Source of the DNA: Culex pipiens pallens
Taxonomy: Eukaryota; Arthropoda; Insecta; Diptera; Culicidae
Assembly: GCF_016801865.2 (NCBI RefSeq)
Contig: NC_068937.1
Location: forward strand, 118,455,225 to 118,519,224
Length of the DNA: 64,000 nucleotides
Reading direction: 5' to 3'
Within the stretch, counting starts at the first letter, position 1; each line of letters begins with the position of its first letter. A program made the position numbers and the translations under genes. Below the pieces are notes generated by a model, which saw nothing but the letters and a program-made list of their open reading frames with translations, was not told the DNA's origin and did not search any database. Positions 34,271 to 45,985 of the stretch are shown in pieces.

Positions 34271-37200
34271 ATTCGTTGCAGACCCCTTCCGCAGTACCAA
34301 GCATGCAACATTTTCGTAACGCGCGACATTTTTCGTTTTTCTGGATTGACACCTCACCAGAATAGAGCCCTTAGGACAAAGTTCTTTGTCAAAATTTTTC
34401 CACTCTCTGATTGGCTGTTTTGTTTTGCCGTGGAGTCGTGAAGGCAGCATTTTTGCCAACGATTTTCATTCCATCGTCATCGTTCGAACCGACAACATCG
34501 TAGCAGCAGCAGCAGCAGCGGAAAAAAAATCAACGACTGGAGGAAATCAAGAGCGAGCTCCGAGAAGAAGAAACACGCCAGCGTGTGCGTGAAATTGCTG
34601 CCAAAACGACGTCGAAGGAGAAAAACAAGGCCGACTTGGATGGACGCTCGAGAAGATGGTCACAAAAATCAACTTCTGCTGCAATTTAACAAAATGGCGC
34701 TTTTCAGCGCCAACGAAAAAATCACGAAAGAGTTATTGTTTCGAATGATTCATGCACTACTTTTGGTGCAGTTTTAAAGCTTTTGACGCTTGGCGTTTAA
34801 ATTAATTTAAATATTTCCTCCAAAATTTTCATTTTAAAAAAAATTTAACGAATATTAGCAATTTTCGCTTGCAAGTGTCCACGGTCAATCGATCGCAGTT
34901 GGCCTTGAACAAGCAAGCGCGTGCTTCGACCTACGCAAAAAATTCTTTCCACTCTCTGATTGGCTGTTTTGTTTTGCCGTGGAGTCGTGAAGGCAGCATT
35001 TTTGCCAACGATTTTCATTCCATCGTCATCGTTCGAACCGACAACATCGTAGCAGCAGCAGCAGCAGCGGAAAAAAAATCAACGACTGGAGGAAATCAAG
35101 AGCGAGCTCCGAGAAGAAGAAACACGCCAGCGTGTGCGTGAAATTGCTGCCAAAACGACGTCGAAGGAGAAAAACAAGGCCTACTTGGATGGACGCTCGA
35201 GAAGATGGTCACAAAAATCAACTTCTGCTGCAATTTAACAAAATGGCGCTTTTCAGCGCCAACGAAAAAATCACGAAAGAGTTATTGTTTCGAATGATTC
35301 ATGCACTACTTTTGGTGCAGTTTTAAAGCTTTTGACGCTTGGCGTTTAAATTAATTTAAATATTTCCTCCAAAATTTTCATTTTAAAAAAAAATTTAACG
35401 AATATTAGCAATTTTCGCTTGCAAGTGTCCACGGTCAATCGATCGCAGTTGGCCTTGAACAAGCAAGCGCGTGCTTCGACCTACGCAAAAAATTCTTTCC
35501 ACTCTCTGATTGGCTGTTTTGTTTTGCCGTGGAGTCGTGAAGGCAGCATTTTTGCCAACGATTTTCATTCCATCGTCATCGTTCGAACCGACAACATCGT
35601 AGCAGCAGCAGCAGCGGAAAAAATCAACGACTGGAGGAAATCAAGAGCGAGCTCCGAGAAGAAGAAACACGCCAGCGTGTGCGTGAAATTGCTGCCAAAA
35701 CGACGTCGAAGGAGAAAAACAAGGCCTACTTGGATGGACGCTCGAGAAGATGGTCACAAAAATCAACTTCTGCTGCAATTTAACAAAATGGCGCTTTTCA
35801 GCGCCAACGAAAAAATCACGAAAGAGTTATTGTTTCGAATGATTCATGCACTGCTTTTGGTGCAGTTTTAAAGCTTTTGACGCTTGGCGTTTAAATTAAT
35901 TTAAATATTTCCTCCAAAATTTTCATTTAAAAAAAAATTAACGAATATTAGCAATTTTCGCTTGCAAGTGTCCACGGTCAATCGATCGCAGTTGGCCTTG
36001 AACAAGCAAGCGCGTGCTTCGACCTACGCAAAAAATTCTTTCCACTCTCTGATTGGCTGTTTTGTTTTGCCGTGGAGTCGTGAAGGCAGCATTTTTGCCA
36101 ACGATTTTCATTCCATCGTCATCGTTCGAACCGACAACATCGTAGCAGCAGCAGCAGCAGCGGAAAAAAATCAACGACTGGAGGAAATCAAGAGCGAGCT
36201 CCGAGAAGAAGAAACACGCCAGCGTGTGCGTGAAATTGCTGCCAAAACGACGTCGAAGGAGAAAAACAAGGCCGACTTGGATGGACGCTCGAGAAGATGG
36301 CCACAAAAATCAACTTCTGCTGCAATTTAACAAAATGGCGCTTTTCAGCGCCAACGAAAAATTCACGAAAGAGTTATTGTTTCGAATGATTCATGCACTA
36401 CTTTTGGTGCAGTTTTAAAGCTTTTGACGCTTGGCGTTTAAATTAATTTAAATATTTCCTCCAATATCTTCATTTTAAAAAAATTTAACGAATATTAACA
36501 ATTTTCGCTTGCAAGTGTCCACGGTCAATCGATCGCAGTTGGCCTTGAACAAGCAAGCGCGTGCTTTGACCCACGCAAAAAATCTTTCCGCTCTCTGATT
36601 GGCTGTTTTGTTTTGCCGTGGAGTCGTGAAGGCAGCATTTTTGCCAACGATTTTCATTCCATCGTCATCGTTCGAACCGACAACATCGTAGCAGCAGCAG
36701 CAGCAGCGGAAAAAAAATCAACGACTGGAGGAAATCAAGAGCGAGCTCCGAGAAGAAGAAACACGCCAGCGTGTGCGTGAAATTGCTGCCAAAACGACGT
36801 CGAAGGAGAAAAACAAGGCCGACTTGGATGGACGCTCGAGAAGATGGTCACAAAAATCAACTTCTGCTGCAATTTAACAAAATGGCGCTTTTCAGCGCCA
36901 ACGAAAAAATCACGAAAGAGTTATTGTTTCGAATGATTCATGCACTACTTTTGGTGCAGTTTTAAAGCTTTTGACGCTTGGCGTTTAAATTAATTTAAAT
37001 ATTTCCTCCAAAATTTTCATTTTAAAAAAAATTTAACGAATATTAGCAATTTTCGCTTGCAAGTGTCCACGGTCAATCGATCGCAGTTGGCCTTGAACAA
37101 GCAAGCGCGTGCTTCGACCTACGCAAAAAATTCTTTCCACTCTCTGATTGGCTGTTTTGTTTTGCCGTGGAGTCGTGAAGGCAGCATTTTTGCCAACGAT

Positions 37201-37809
37201 TTTCATTCCATCGTCATCGTTCGAACCGACAACATCGTAGCAGCAGCAGCAGCAGCGGAAAAAAAATCAACGACTGGAGGAAATCAAGAGCGAGCTCCGA
37301 GAAGAAGAAACACGCCAGCGTGTGCGTGAAATTGCTGCCAAAACGACGTCGAAGGAGAAAAACAAGGCCTACTTGGATGGACGCTCGAGAAGATGGTCAC
37401 AAAAATCAACTTCTGCTGCAATTTAACAAAATGGCGCTTTTCAGCGCCAACGAAAAAATCACGAAAGAGTTATTGTTTCGAATGATTCATGCACTACTTT
37501 TGGTGCAGTTTTAAAGCTTTTGACGCTTGGCGTTTAAATTAATTTAAATATTTCCTCCAAAATTTTCATTTTAAAAAAAATTTAACGAATATTAGCAATT
37601 TTCGCTTGCAAGTGTCCACGGTCAATCGATCGCAGTTGGCCTTGAACAAGCAAGCGCGTGCTTCGACCTACGCAAAAAATTCTTTCCACTCTCTGATTGG
37701 CTGTTTTGTTTTGCCGTGGAGTCGTGAAGGCAGCATTTTTGCCAACGATTTTCATTCCATCGTCATCGTTCGAACCGACAACATCGTAGCAGCAGCAGCA
37801 GCGGAAAAA

Positions 37810-40800
37810 ATCAACGACTGGAGGAAATCAAGAGCGAGCTCCGAGAAGAAGAAACACGCCAGCGTGTGCGTGAAATTGCTGCCAAAACGACGTCGAAGGA
37901 GAAAAACAAGGCCGACTTGGATGGACGCTCGAGAAGATGGCCACAAAAATCAACTTCTGCTGCAATTTAACAAAATGGCGCTTTTCAGCGCCAACGAAAA
38001 ATTCACGAAAGAGTTATTGTTTCGAATGATTCATGCACTGCTTTTGGTGCAGTTTTAAAGCTTTTGACGCTTGGCGTTTAAATTAATTTAAATATTTCCT
38101 CCAATATCTTCATTTTAAAAAAATTTAACGAATATTAACAATTTTCGCTTGCAAGTGTCCACGGTCAATCGATCGCAGTTGGCCTTGATTAAGCAAGCGC
38201 GTGCTTCGACCTACGCAAAAAAATTTTCCACTCTCTGATTGGCTGTTTTGTTTTGCCGTGGAGTCGTGAAGGCAGCATTTTTGCCAACGATTTTCATTCC
38301 ATCGTCATCGTTCGAACCGACAACATCGTAGCAGCAGCAGCAGCAGCAGCGGAAAAAATCAACGACTGGAGGAAATCAAGAGCGAGCTCCGAGAAGAAGA
38401 GCGTGTGCGTGAAATTGCTGCCAAAACGACGTCGAAGGAGAAAAACAAGGCCGACTTGGATGGACGCTCGAGAAGATGGCCACAAAAATCAACTTCTGCT
38501 GCAATTTAACAAAATGGCGCTTTTCAGCGCCAACGAAAAATTCACGAAAGAGTTATTGTTTCGAATGATTCATGCACTGCTTTTGGTGCAGTTTTAAAGC
38601 TTTTGACGCTTGGTGTTTAAATTAATTAAAATATTTCCTCCAATATTTTCATTTTAAAAAAATTTAACGAATATTAGCAATTTTCGCTTGCAAGTGTCCA
38701 CGGTCAATCGATCGCAGTTGGCCTTGATTAAGCAAGCGCGTGCTTCGACCTACGCAAAAAAGGTGCAGGTGGTTATGTTCTACATGACCAATATGACAAA
38801 GAACTTTGTACAAAACTCAAAAAATCATGCTATTTTTATTTATATTTTTTAATTCTTTGCCAATTTATTTAATCCTGAGTAATTAATTCTAATTAAATAT
38901 TTGCATTCAATGGCACCTCTGTGGATATAAATTGCCCATACTACCCCAAGTCGAATGGCTCGATAAACGTCCCCCCGGTAGAACCTTCTCCAAGGCCATG
39001 GCTACTCCGGGTGTGGCCAATCCTGTTAAAATGGACATTTTCGTTACCAGTATCAAAAACCATGAATTTTGATACCCATATTGCCCCAAGTCGAATGGTC
39101 CGATAAATGTCCCCCCGGTAGAACCTTCCCTCAGGGCCATGGCCACTCCGGGTGTGGCCAATCCTGTCAAAATGGCCATTTTCACTACCAGTATCAAAAA
39201 CCATGAATTTTGATACCCATATTGCCCCAAGTCGAATGGTTCGATAAATGTCCCCCCGGTAGAACCTTCCCTCAGGGCCATGGCCACTCCGGGTGTGGCC
39301 AATCCTGTCAAAATGGCCATTTTCACTACCAGTATCAAAAACCATGAATTTTGATACCCATATTGCCCCAAGTCGAATGGTTCGATAAATGTCCCCCGGT
39401 AGAACCTTCCCTCAGGGCCATGGCCACTCCGGGTGTGGCCAATCCTGTCAAAATGGCCATTTTCACTACCAGTATCAAAAACCATGAATTTTGATACCCA
39501 TATTGCCCCAAGTCGAATGGTTCGATAAATGTCCCCCCGGTAGAACCTTCCCTCAGGGCCATGGCCACTCCGGGTGTGGCCAATCCTGTCAAAATGGCCA
39601 TTTTCACTACCAGTATCAAAAACCATGAATTTTGATACCCATATTGCCCCAAGTCGAATGGTTCGATAAATGTCCCCCCGGTAGAACCTTCCCTCAGGGC
39701 CATGGCCACTCCGGGTGTGGCCAATCCTTTCAAAATGGCCATTTTCACTACCAATATCAAAAACCATGAATTTTGATACCCATATTGCCCCAAGTCGAAT
39801 GGTTCGATAAATGTCCCCCCGGTAGAACCTTCCCTCAGGGCCATGGCCACTCCGGGTGTGGCCAATATCCTACCAGTTTGGTCCCAACCCCGTTTCCTTA
39901 AATCATTCTGGTTTTCGAGTGACCGATCTAACAATCTTCGTTAGAACAGAATTCCTCCCAAGTTGGTGCACAACCTGTGTCTTTCAATGTGTGCATGTGT
40001 GTGTGAGCAATAAAATTACCTCCGTCGATCCGTCTCTGACGGATTTTCGAATAAAACTAAAATTGTTCAGAGGCTATCTGTTAGCTTATATAGTTAGCAT
40101 GAAATGTGGCAACATGGTGCAAATTTTGCCTCGTCTCCTGCTTTCTTGGAACTGTCACGCGAGAATGCTGCACCATTGTTGCCACATTTCATTCGTTGCA
40201 GACCCCTTCCGCAGTACCAAGCATGCAACATTTTCGTAACGCGCGACATTTTTCGTTTTTCTGGATTGACACCTCACCAGAATAGAGCCCTTAGGACAAA
40301 GTTCTTTGTCAAAATTTTTCCACTCTCTGATTGGCTGTTTTGTTTTGCCGTGGAGTCGTGAAGGCAGCATTTTTGCCAACGATTTTCATTCCATCGTCAT
40401 CGTTCGAACCGACAACATCGTAGCAGCAGCAGCAGCAGCGGAAAAAAAATCAACGACTGGAGGAAATCAAGAGCGAGCTCCGAGAAGAAGAAACACGCCA
40501 GCGTGTGCGTGAAATTGCTGCCAAAACGACGTCGAAGGAGAAAAACAAGGCCGACTTGGATGGACGCTCGAGAAGATGGTCACAAAAATCAACTTCTGCT
40601 GCAATTTAACAAAATGGCGCTTTTCAGCGCCAACGAAAAAATCACGAAAGAGTTATTGTTTCGAATGATTCATGCACTACTTTTGGTGCAGTTTTAAAGC
40701 TTTTGACGCTTGGCGTTTAAATTAATTTAAATATTTCCTCCAAAATTTTCATTTTAAAAAAAATTTAACGAATATTAGCAATTTTCGCTTGCAAGTGTCC

Positions 40801-43800
40801 ACGGTCAATCGATCGCAGTTGGCCTTGAACAAGCAAGCGCGTGCTTCGACCTACGCAAAAAATTCTTTCCACTCTCTGATTGGCTGTTTTGTTTTGCCGT
40901 GGAGTCGTGAAGGCAGCATTTTTGCCAACGATTTTCATTCCATCGTCATCGTTCGAACCGACAACATCGTAGCAGCAGCAGCAGCAGCGGAAAAAAAATC
41001 AACGACTGGAGGAAATCAAGAGCGAGCTCCGAGAAGAAGAAACACGCCAGCGTGTGCGTGAAATTGCTGCCAAAACGACGTCGAAGGAGAAAAACAAGGC
41101 CTACTTGGATGGACGCTCGAGAAGATGGTCACAAAAATCAACTTCTGCTGCAATTTAACAAAATGGCGCTTTTCAGCGCCAACGAAAAAATCACGAAAGA
41201 GTTATTGTTTCGAATGATTCATGCACTACTTTTGGTGCAGTTTTAAAGCTTTTGACGCTTGGCGTTTAAATTAATTTAAATATTTCCTCCAAAATTTTCA
41301 TTTAAAAAAAAAATTTAACGAATATTAGCAATTTTCGCTTGCAAGTGTCCACGGTCAATCGATCGCAGTTGGCCTTGAACAAGCAAGCGCGTGCTTCGAC
41401 CTACGCAAAAAATTCTTTCCACTCTCTGATTGGCTGTTTTGTTTTGCCGTGGAGTCGTGAAGGCAGCATTTTTGCCAACGATTTTCATTCCATCGTCATC
41501 GTTCGAACCGACAACATCGTAGCAGCAGCAGCAGCGGAAAAAATCAACGACTGGAGGAAATCAAGAGCGAGCTCCGAGAAGAAGAAACACGCCAGCGTGT
41601 GCGTGAAATTGCTGCCAAAACGACGTCGAAGGAGAAAAACAAGGCCTACTTGGATGGACGCTCGAGAAGATGGTCACAAAAATCAACTTCTGCTGCAATT
41701 TAACAAAATGGCGCTTTTCAGCGCCAACGAAAAAATCACGAAAGAGTTATTGTTTCGAATGATTCATGCACTGCTTTTGGTGCAGTTTTAAAGCTTTTGA
41801 CGCTTGGCGTTTAAATTAATTTAAATATTTCCTCCAAAATTTTCATTTAAAAAAAAATTAACGAATATTAGCAATTTTCGCTTGCAAGTGTCCACGGTCA
41901 ATCGATCGCAGTTGGCCTTGAACAAGCAAGCGCGTGCTTCGACCTACGCAAAAAATTCTTTCCACTCTCTGATTGGCTGTTTTGTTTTGCCGTGGAGTCG
42001 TGAAGGCAGCATTTTTGCCAACGATTTTCATTCCATCGTCATCGTTCGAACCGACAACATCGTAGCAGCAGCAGCAGCAGCGGAAAAAAATCAACGACTG
42101 GAGGAAATCAAGAGCGAGCTCCGAGAAGAAGAAACACGCCAGCGTGTGCGTGAAATTGCTGCCAAAACGACGTCGAAGGAGAAAAACAAGGCCGACTTGG
42201 ATGGACGCTCGAGAAGATGGCCACAAAAATCAACTTCTGCTGCAATTTAACAAAATGGCGCTTTTCAGCGCCAACGAAAAATTCACGAAAGAGTTATTGT
42301 TTCGAATGATTCATGCACTACTTTTGGTGCAGTTTTAAAGCTTTTGACGCTTGGCGTTTAAATTAATTTAAATATTTCCTCCAATATCTTCATTTTAAAA
42401 AAATTTAACGAATATTAACAATTTTCGCTTGCAAGTGTCCACGGTCAATCGATCGCAGTTGGCCTTGAACAAGCAAGCGCGTGCTTTGACCCACGCAAAA
42501 AATCTTTCCGCTCTCTGATTGGCTGTTTTGTTTTGCCGTGGAGTCGTGAAGGCAGCATTTTTGCCAACGATTTTCATTCCATCGTCATCGTTCGAACCGA
42601 CAACATCGTAGCAGCAGCAGCAGCAGCGGAAAAAAAAATCAACGACTGGAGGAAATCAAGAGCGAGCTCCGAGAAGAAGAAACACGCCAGCGTGTGCGTG
42701 AAATTGCTGCCAAAACGACGTCGAAGGAGAAAAACAAGGCCGACTTGGATGGACGCTCGAGAAGATGGTCACAAAAATCAACTTCTGCTGCAATTTAACA
42801 AAATGGCGCTTTTCAGCGCCAACGAAAAAATCACGAAAGAGTTATTGTTTCGAATGATTCATGCACTACTTTTGGTGCAGTTTTAAAGCTTTTGACGCTT
42901 GGCGTTTAAATTAATTTAAATATTTCCTCCAAAATTTTCATTTTAAAAAAAATTTAACGAATATTAGCAATTTTCGCTTGCAAGTGTCCACGGTCAATCG
43001 ATCGCAGTTGGCCTTGAACAAGCAAGCGCGTGCTTCGACCTACGCAAAAAATTCTTTCCACTCTCTGATTGGCTGTTTTGTTTTGCCGTGGAGTCGTGAA
43101 GGCAGCATTTTTGCCAACGATTTTCATTCCATCGTCATCGTTCGAACCGACAACATCGTAGCAGCAGCAGCAGCAGCGGAAAAAAAATCAACGACTGGAG
43201 GAAATCAAGAGCGAGCTCCGAGAAGAAGAAACACGCCAGCGTGTGCGTGAAATTGCTGCCAAAACGACGTCGAAGGAGAAAAACAAGGCCTACTTGGATG
43301 GACGCTCGAGAAGATGGTCACAAAAATCAACTTCTGCTGCAATTTAACAAAATGGCGCTTTTCAGCGCCAACGAAAAAATCACGAAAGAGTTATTGTTTC
43401 GAATGATTCATGCACTACTTTTGGTGCAGTTTTAAAGCTTTTGACGCTTGGCGTTTAAATTAATTTAAATATTTCCTCCAAAATTTTCATTTTAAAAAAA
43501 ATTTAACGAATATTAGCAATTTTCGCTTGCAAGTGTCCACGGTCAATCGATCGCAGTTGGCCTTGAACAAGCAAGCGCGTGCTTCGACCTACGCAAAAAA
43601 TTCTTTCCACTCTCTGATTGGCTGTTTTGTTTTGCCGTGGAGTCGTGAAGGCAGCATTTTTGCCAACGATTTTCATTCCATCGTCATCGTTCGAACCGAC
43701 AACATCGTAGCAGCAGCAGCAGCGGAAAAAATCAACGACTGGAGGAAATCAAGAGCGAGCTCCGAGAAGAAGAAACACGCCAGCGTGTGCGTGAAATTGC

Positions 43801-43834
43801 TGCCAAAACGACGTCGAAGGAGAAAAACAAGGCC
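37810..43834. repeat. Higher-order repeat block 2
   Basis: This is the second copy of the 5.92-kb block, directly adjacent to the first. It contains the units at 38253 to 43632 and the second 1.55-kb insert. Near-identity over 6 kb means either a very recent duplication or a duplicated contig segment in the assembly. Divergence resumes at 43,835, where the unit has GCCTAC and its partner at 37,914 has GCCGAC. Confidence 0.85.
38762..40310. mobile_element. 1.55-kb insert with 141-bp minisatellite, copy 2
   Basis: This is identical in layout to 32,842-34,390, shifted by 5,920 bp, including the minisatellite (38,930-39,867) and the hairpin (40,101-40,190). It arrived by block duplication and is not an independent insertion, because its position in the satellite unit is the same. 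Confidence 0.75.
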
Positions 43835-45353
43835 TACTTGGATGGACGCTCGAGAAGATGGTCACAAAAATCAACTTCTGCTGCAATTTAACAAAATGGC
43901 GCTTTTCAGCGCCAACGAAAAAATCACGAAAGAGTTATTGTTTCGAATGATTCATGCACTGCTTTTGGTGCAGTTTTAAAGCTTTTGACGCTTGGCGTTT
44001 AAATTAATTTAAATATTTCCTCCAAAATTTTCATTTAAAAAAAAATTAACGAATATTAGCAATTTTCGCTTGCAAGTGTCCACGGTCAATCGATCGCAGT
44101 TGGCCTTGAACAAGCAAGCGCGTGCTTCGACCTACGCAAAAAATTCTTTCCACTCTCTGATTGGCTGTTTTGTTTTGCCGTGGAGTCGTGAAGGCAGCAT
44201 TTTTGCCAACGATTTTCATTCCATCGTCATCGTTCGAACCGACAACATCGTAGCAGCAGCAGCAGCAGCGGAAAAAAAATCAACGACTGGAGGAAATCAA
44301 GAGCGAGCTCCGAGAAGAAGAAACACGCCAGCGTGTGCGTGAAATTGCTGCCAAAACGACGTCGAAGGAGAAAAACAAGGCCGACTTGGATGGACGCTCG
44401 AGAAGATGGCCACAAAAATCAACTTCTGCTGCAATTTAACAAAATGGCGCTTTTCAGCGCCAACGAAAAATTCACGAAAGAGTTATTGTTTCGAATGATT
44501 CATGCACTGCTTTTGGTGCAGTTTTAAAGCTTTTGACGCTTGGCGTTTAAATTAATTTAAATATTTCCTCCAATATCTTCATTTTAAAAAAATTTAACGA
44601 ATATTAACAATTTTCGCTTGCAAGTGTCCACGGTCAATCGATCGCAGTTGGCCTTGAACAAGCAAGCGCGTGCTTTGACCCACGCAAAAAATCTTTCCGC
44701 TCTCTGATTGGCTGTTTTGTTTTGCCGTGGAGTCGTGAAGGCAGCATTTTTGCCAACGATTTTCATTCCATCGTCATCGTTCGAACCGACAACATCGTAG
44801 CAGCAGCAGCAGCAGCGGAAAAAAAATCAACGACTGGAGGAAATCAAGAGCGAGCTCCGAGAAGAAGAAACACGCCAGCGTGTGCGTGAAATTGCTGCCA
44901 AAACGACGTCGAAGGAGAAAAACAAGGCCGACTTGGATGGACGCTCGAGAAGATGGCCACAAAAATCAACTTCTGCTGCAATTTAACAAAATGGCGCTTT
45001 TCAGCGCCAACGAAAAAATCACGAAAGAGTTATTGTTTCGAATGATTCATGCACTGCTTTTGGTGCAGTTTTAAAGCTTTTGACGCTTGGCGTTTAAATT
45101 AATTTAAATATTTCCTCCAAAATTTTCATTTAAAAAAAATTAACGAATATTAGCAATTTTCGCTTGCAAGTGTCCACGGTCAATCGATCGCAGTTGGCCT
45201 TGAACAAGCAAGCGCGTGCTTTGACCCACGCAAAAAATCTTTCCGCTCTCTGATTGGCTGTTTTGTTTTGCCGTGGAGTCGTGAAGGCAGCATTTTTGCC
45301 AACGATTTTCATTCCATCGTCATCGTCAACGATCGCAGTTGAGCCTTGAACAA

Positions 45354-45840
45354 TTGCTCAAAATCATATGGTTCGGTAAATGTCCTCCCGGGAGAACCTC
45401 CCTAAGGGTACCGGCCACTCCAGGTTGTGGCCAATACTGTCAAAATGGTATTTTTCATAACCAGTATTTAAAAACATGAATTTTGATACCCATATTGCCA
45501 AAAATCGTATGGTTCGCTTAATGTCCTCCCGAGAGAACCTCCCTGAGGGCACCAGCCACTCCAGGTTGTGGCCAATACTGTCAAAATGGCCATTTTCATT
45601 ACCAGTATTGAAAACCAAGAAGTTTGATACCCATATTGCCCAAAATCGTATGGTTCTGTTAATGTCCTCCCGGGAGAACCTCCCTGAGGGCACCGGCCAC
45701 TCCAGGTTGTGGCCAATACTGTCAAAATGGCCATTTTCATCACCAGTATCAAAATCCAAGAAGTTTGATACCCATATTGTCCCCTCTCGTATGGCCTTCC
45801 ATCGGAACACCCCTGAGGGTTCTGGCCACTCCGGGTCTTG
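45354..45840. repeat. 141-bp minisatellite, outer diverged array
   Basis: The anchor GATACCCATATTG recurs at 45485, 45626 and 45767 (141-bp spacing). Units share GGCCACTCC-GG-TGTGGCCAAT and AAAATGGCCATTTTCA with the inner minisatellites but are clearly diverged. Open frames of 175-221 codons here are again by-products of the 141-bp period. Confidence 0.85.
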
Positions 45841-45985
45841 TGGCCAGAATATTCCGGCTGGCCTGCCTCCGCTTGGGCTGCTCCTTGCTCCAGGCCAGCT
45901 GCTTTTCGGCCAACTGCTTCTGGGCCTCCAGGCCATCTGCTTCCAGGTCCAGGTTGTTGTTTACTCCTCGGCGTCCAACGATAGA
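45841..45985 (-). pseudogene. Coil-coding remnant
   Basis: The minus strand of this GC-rich stretch has one frame reading LEADGLEAQKQLAEKQLAWS, followed by KEQPKRRQASRNIL, a charged coil with regular Leu/Ala/Lys/Glu spacing. The same region is also open in other frames because of its composition. Such coils occur in gag proteins of BEL/Pao-type retrotransposons and in many cellular proteins, so identity is not settled. It is short and has no start. Confidence 0.25.

Larger units (their letters stand above)
32842..34390. mobile_element. 1.55-kb insert with 141-bp minisatellite, copy 1
   Basis: The satellite unit is interrupted precisely: TACGCAAAAAA lies left and AAAATTTTTCCACTC right, which would rejoin to the normal unit sequence. 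The insert starts GGTGCAGGTGG and ends GACAAAGTTCTTTGTC. It holds an AT-rich left part, 6-7 copies of a 141-bp minisatellite (33,010-33,947), a right part with a strong hairpin (34,181-34,270), and a right end shared with 46,052-46,171. It is non-coding. Confidence 0.75.
31890..37809. repeat. Higher-order repeat block 1 (5,920 bp)
   Basis: This stretch recurs at 37,810-43,834 with a shift of 5,920 bp (5,921 after a 1-bp A-run indel in the unit at 36613/42533). It comprises eight satellite units and one 1.55-kb insert. I see only two differences: T at 35,384 versus A at 41,304, and the A-run indel. The match starts inside the A tract of the unit at 31785 and ends at 37,913, both within satellite units, which fits unequal exchange between units. 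Confidence 0.85.
25942..45353 (+). repeat. 548-bp satellite array, about 30 tandem units
   Basis: Units are marked by TTGCCGTGGAGTCGTGAAGG, which starts at 26371, 26908, 27424, 27972, 28521, 29069, 29617, 30161, 30699, 31246, 31785, 32333, 34425, 34974, 35524, 36067, 36613, 37162, 37711, 38253, 40345, 40894, 41444, 41987, 42533, 43083, 43632, 44175, 44722 and 45268. Usual spacing is 537-550 bp. An earlier unit at 25,942 lacks 100 bp internally, and the last unit is truncated and rearranged after 45,325. Each unit has, in order: an inverted CCAAT box, a (CAG)5-8 tract, an A6-A9 tract, a charged-coil-like coding relic, a TAA, a histone-type stem-loop and a U7-like element, then an AT-rich spacer. 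Subtypes differ by a 9-bp indel (AAACACGCC), GCCGAC versus GCCTAC, and GGCCAC versus GGTCAC. Adjacent units are nearly identical, which indicates concerted evolution. Confidence 0.95.

Noticed and set aside
26371..45074. Dozens of 60-151 codon frames in the satellite as separate genes
   Set aside because: They are the same segments read in whichever frame the A-tract length dictates, mostly without an ATG. I treat them as one relic per unit.
25942..45353. CRISPR-like regular array
   Set aside because: Units are about 548 bp, contiguous and without unique spacers, in a eukaryotic repeat-rich context.
25942..45353. Tandem histone gene cluster
   Set aside because: The 3' signal resembles a histone 3' end, but no histone H1, H2A, H2B, H3 or H4 sequence can be read in any frame.
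25942..45353. rDNA or 5S repeat
   Set aside because: No rRNA signature is visible and the unit contains long AT-rich and CAG-repeat segments.
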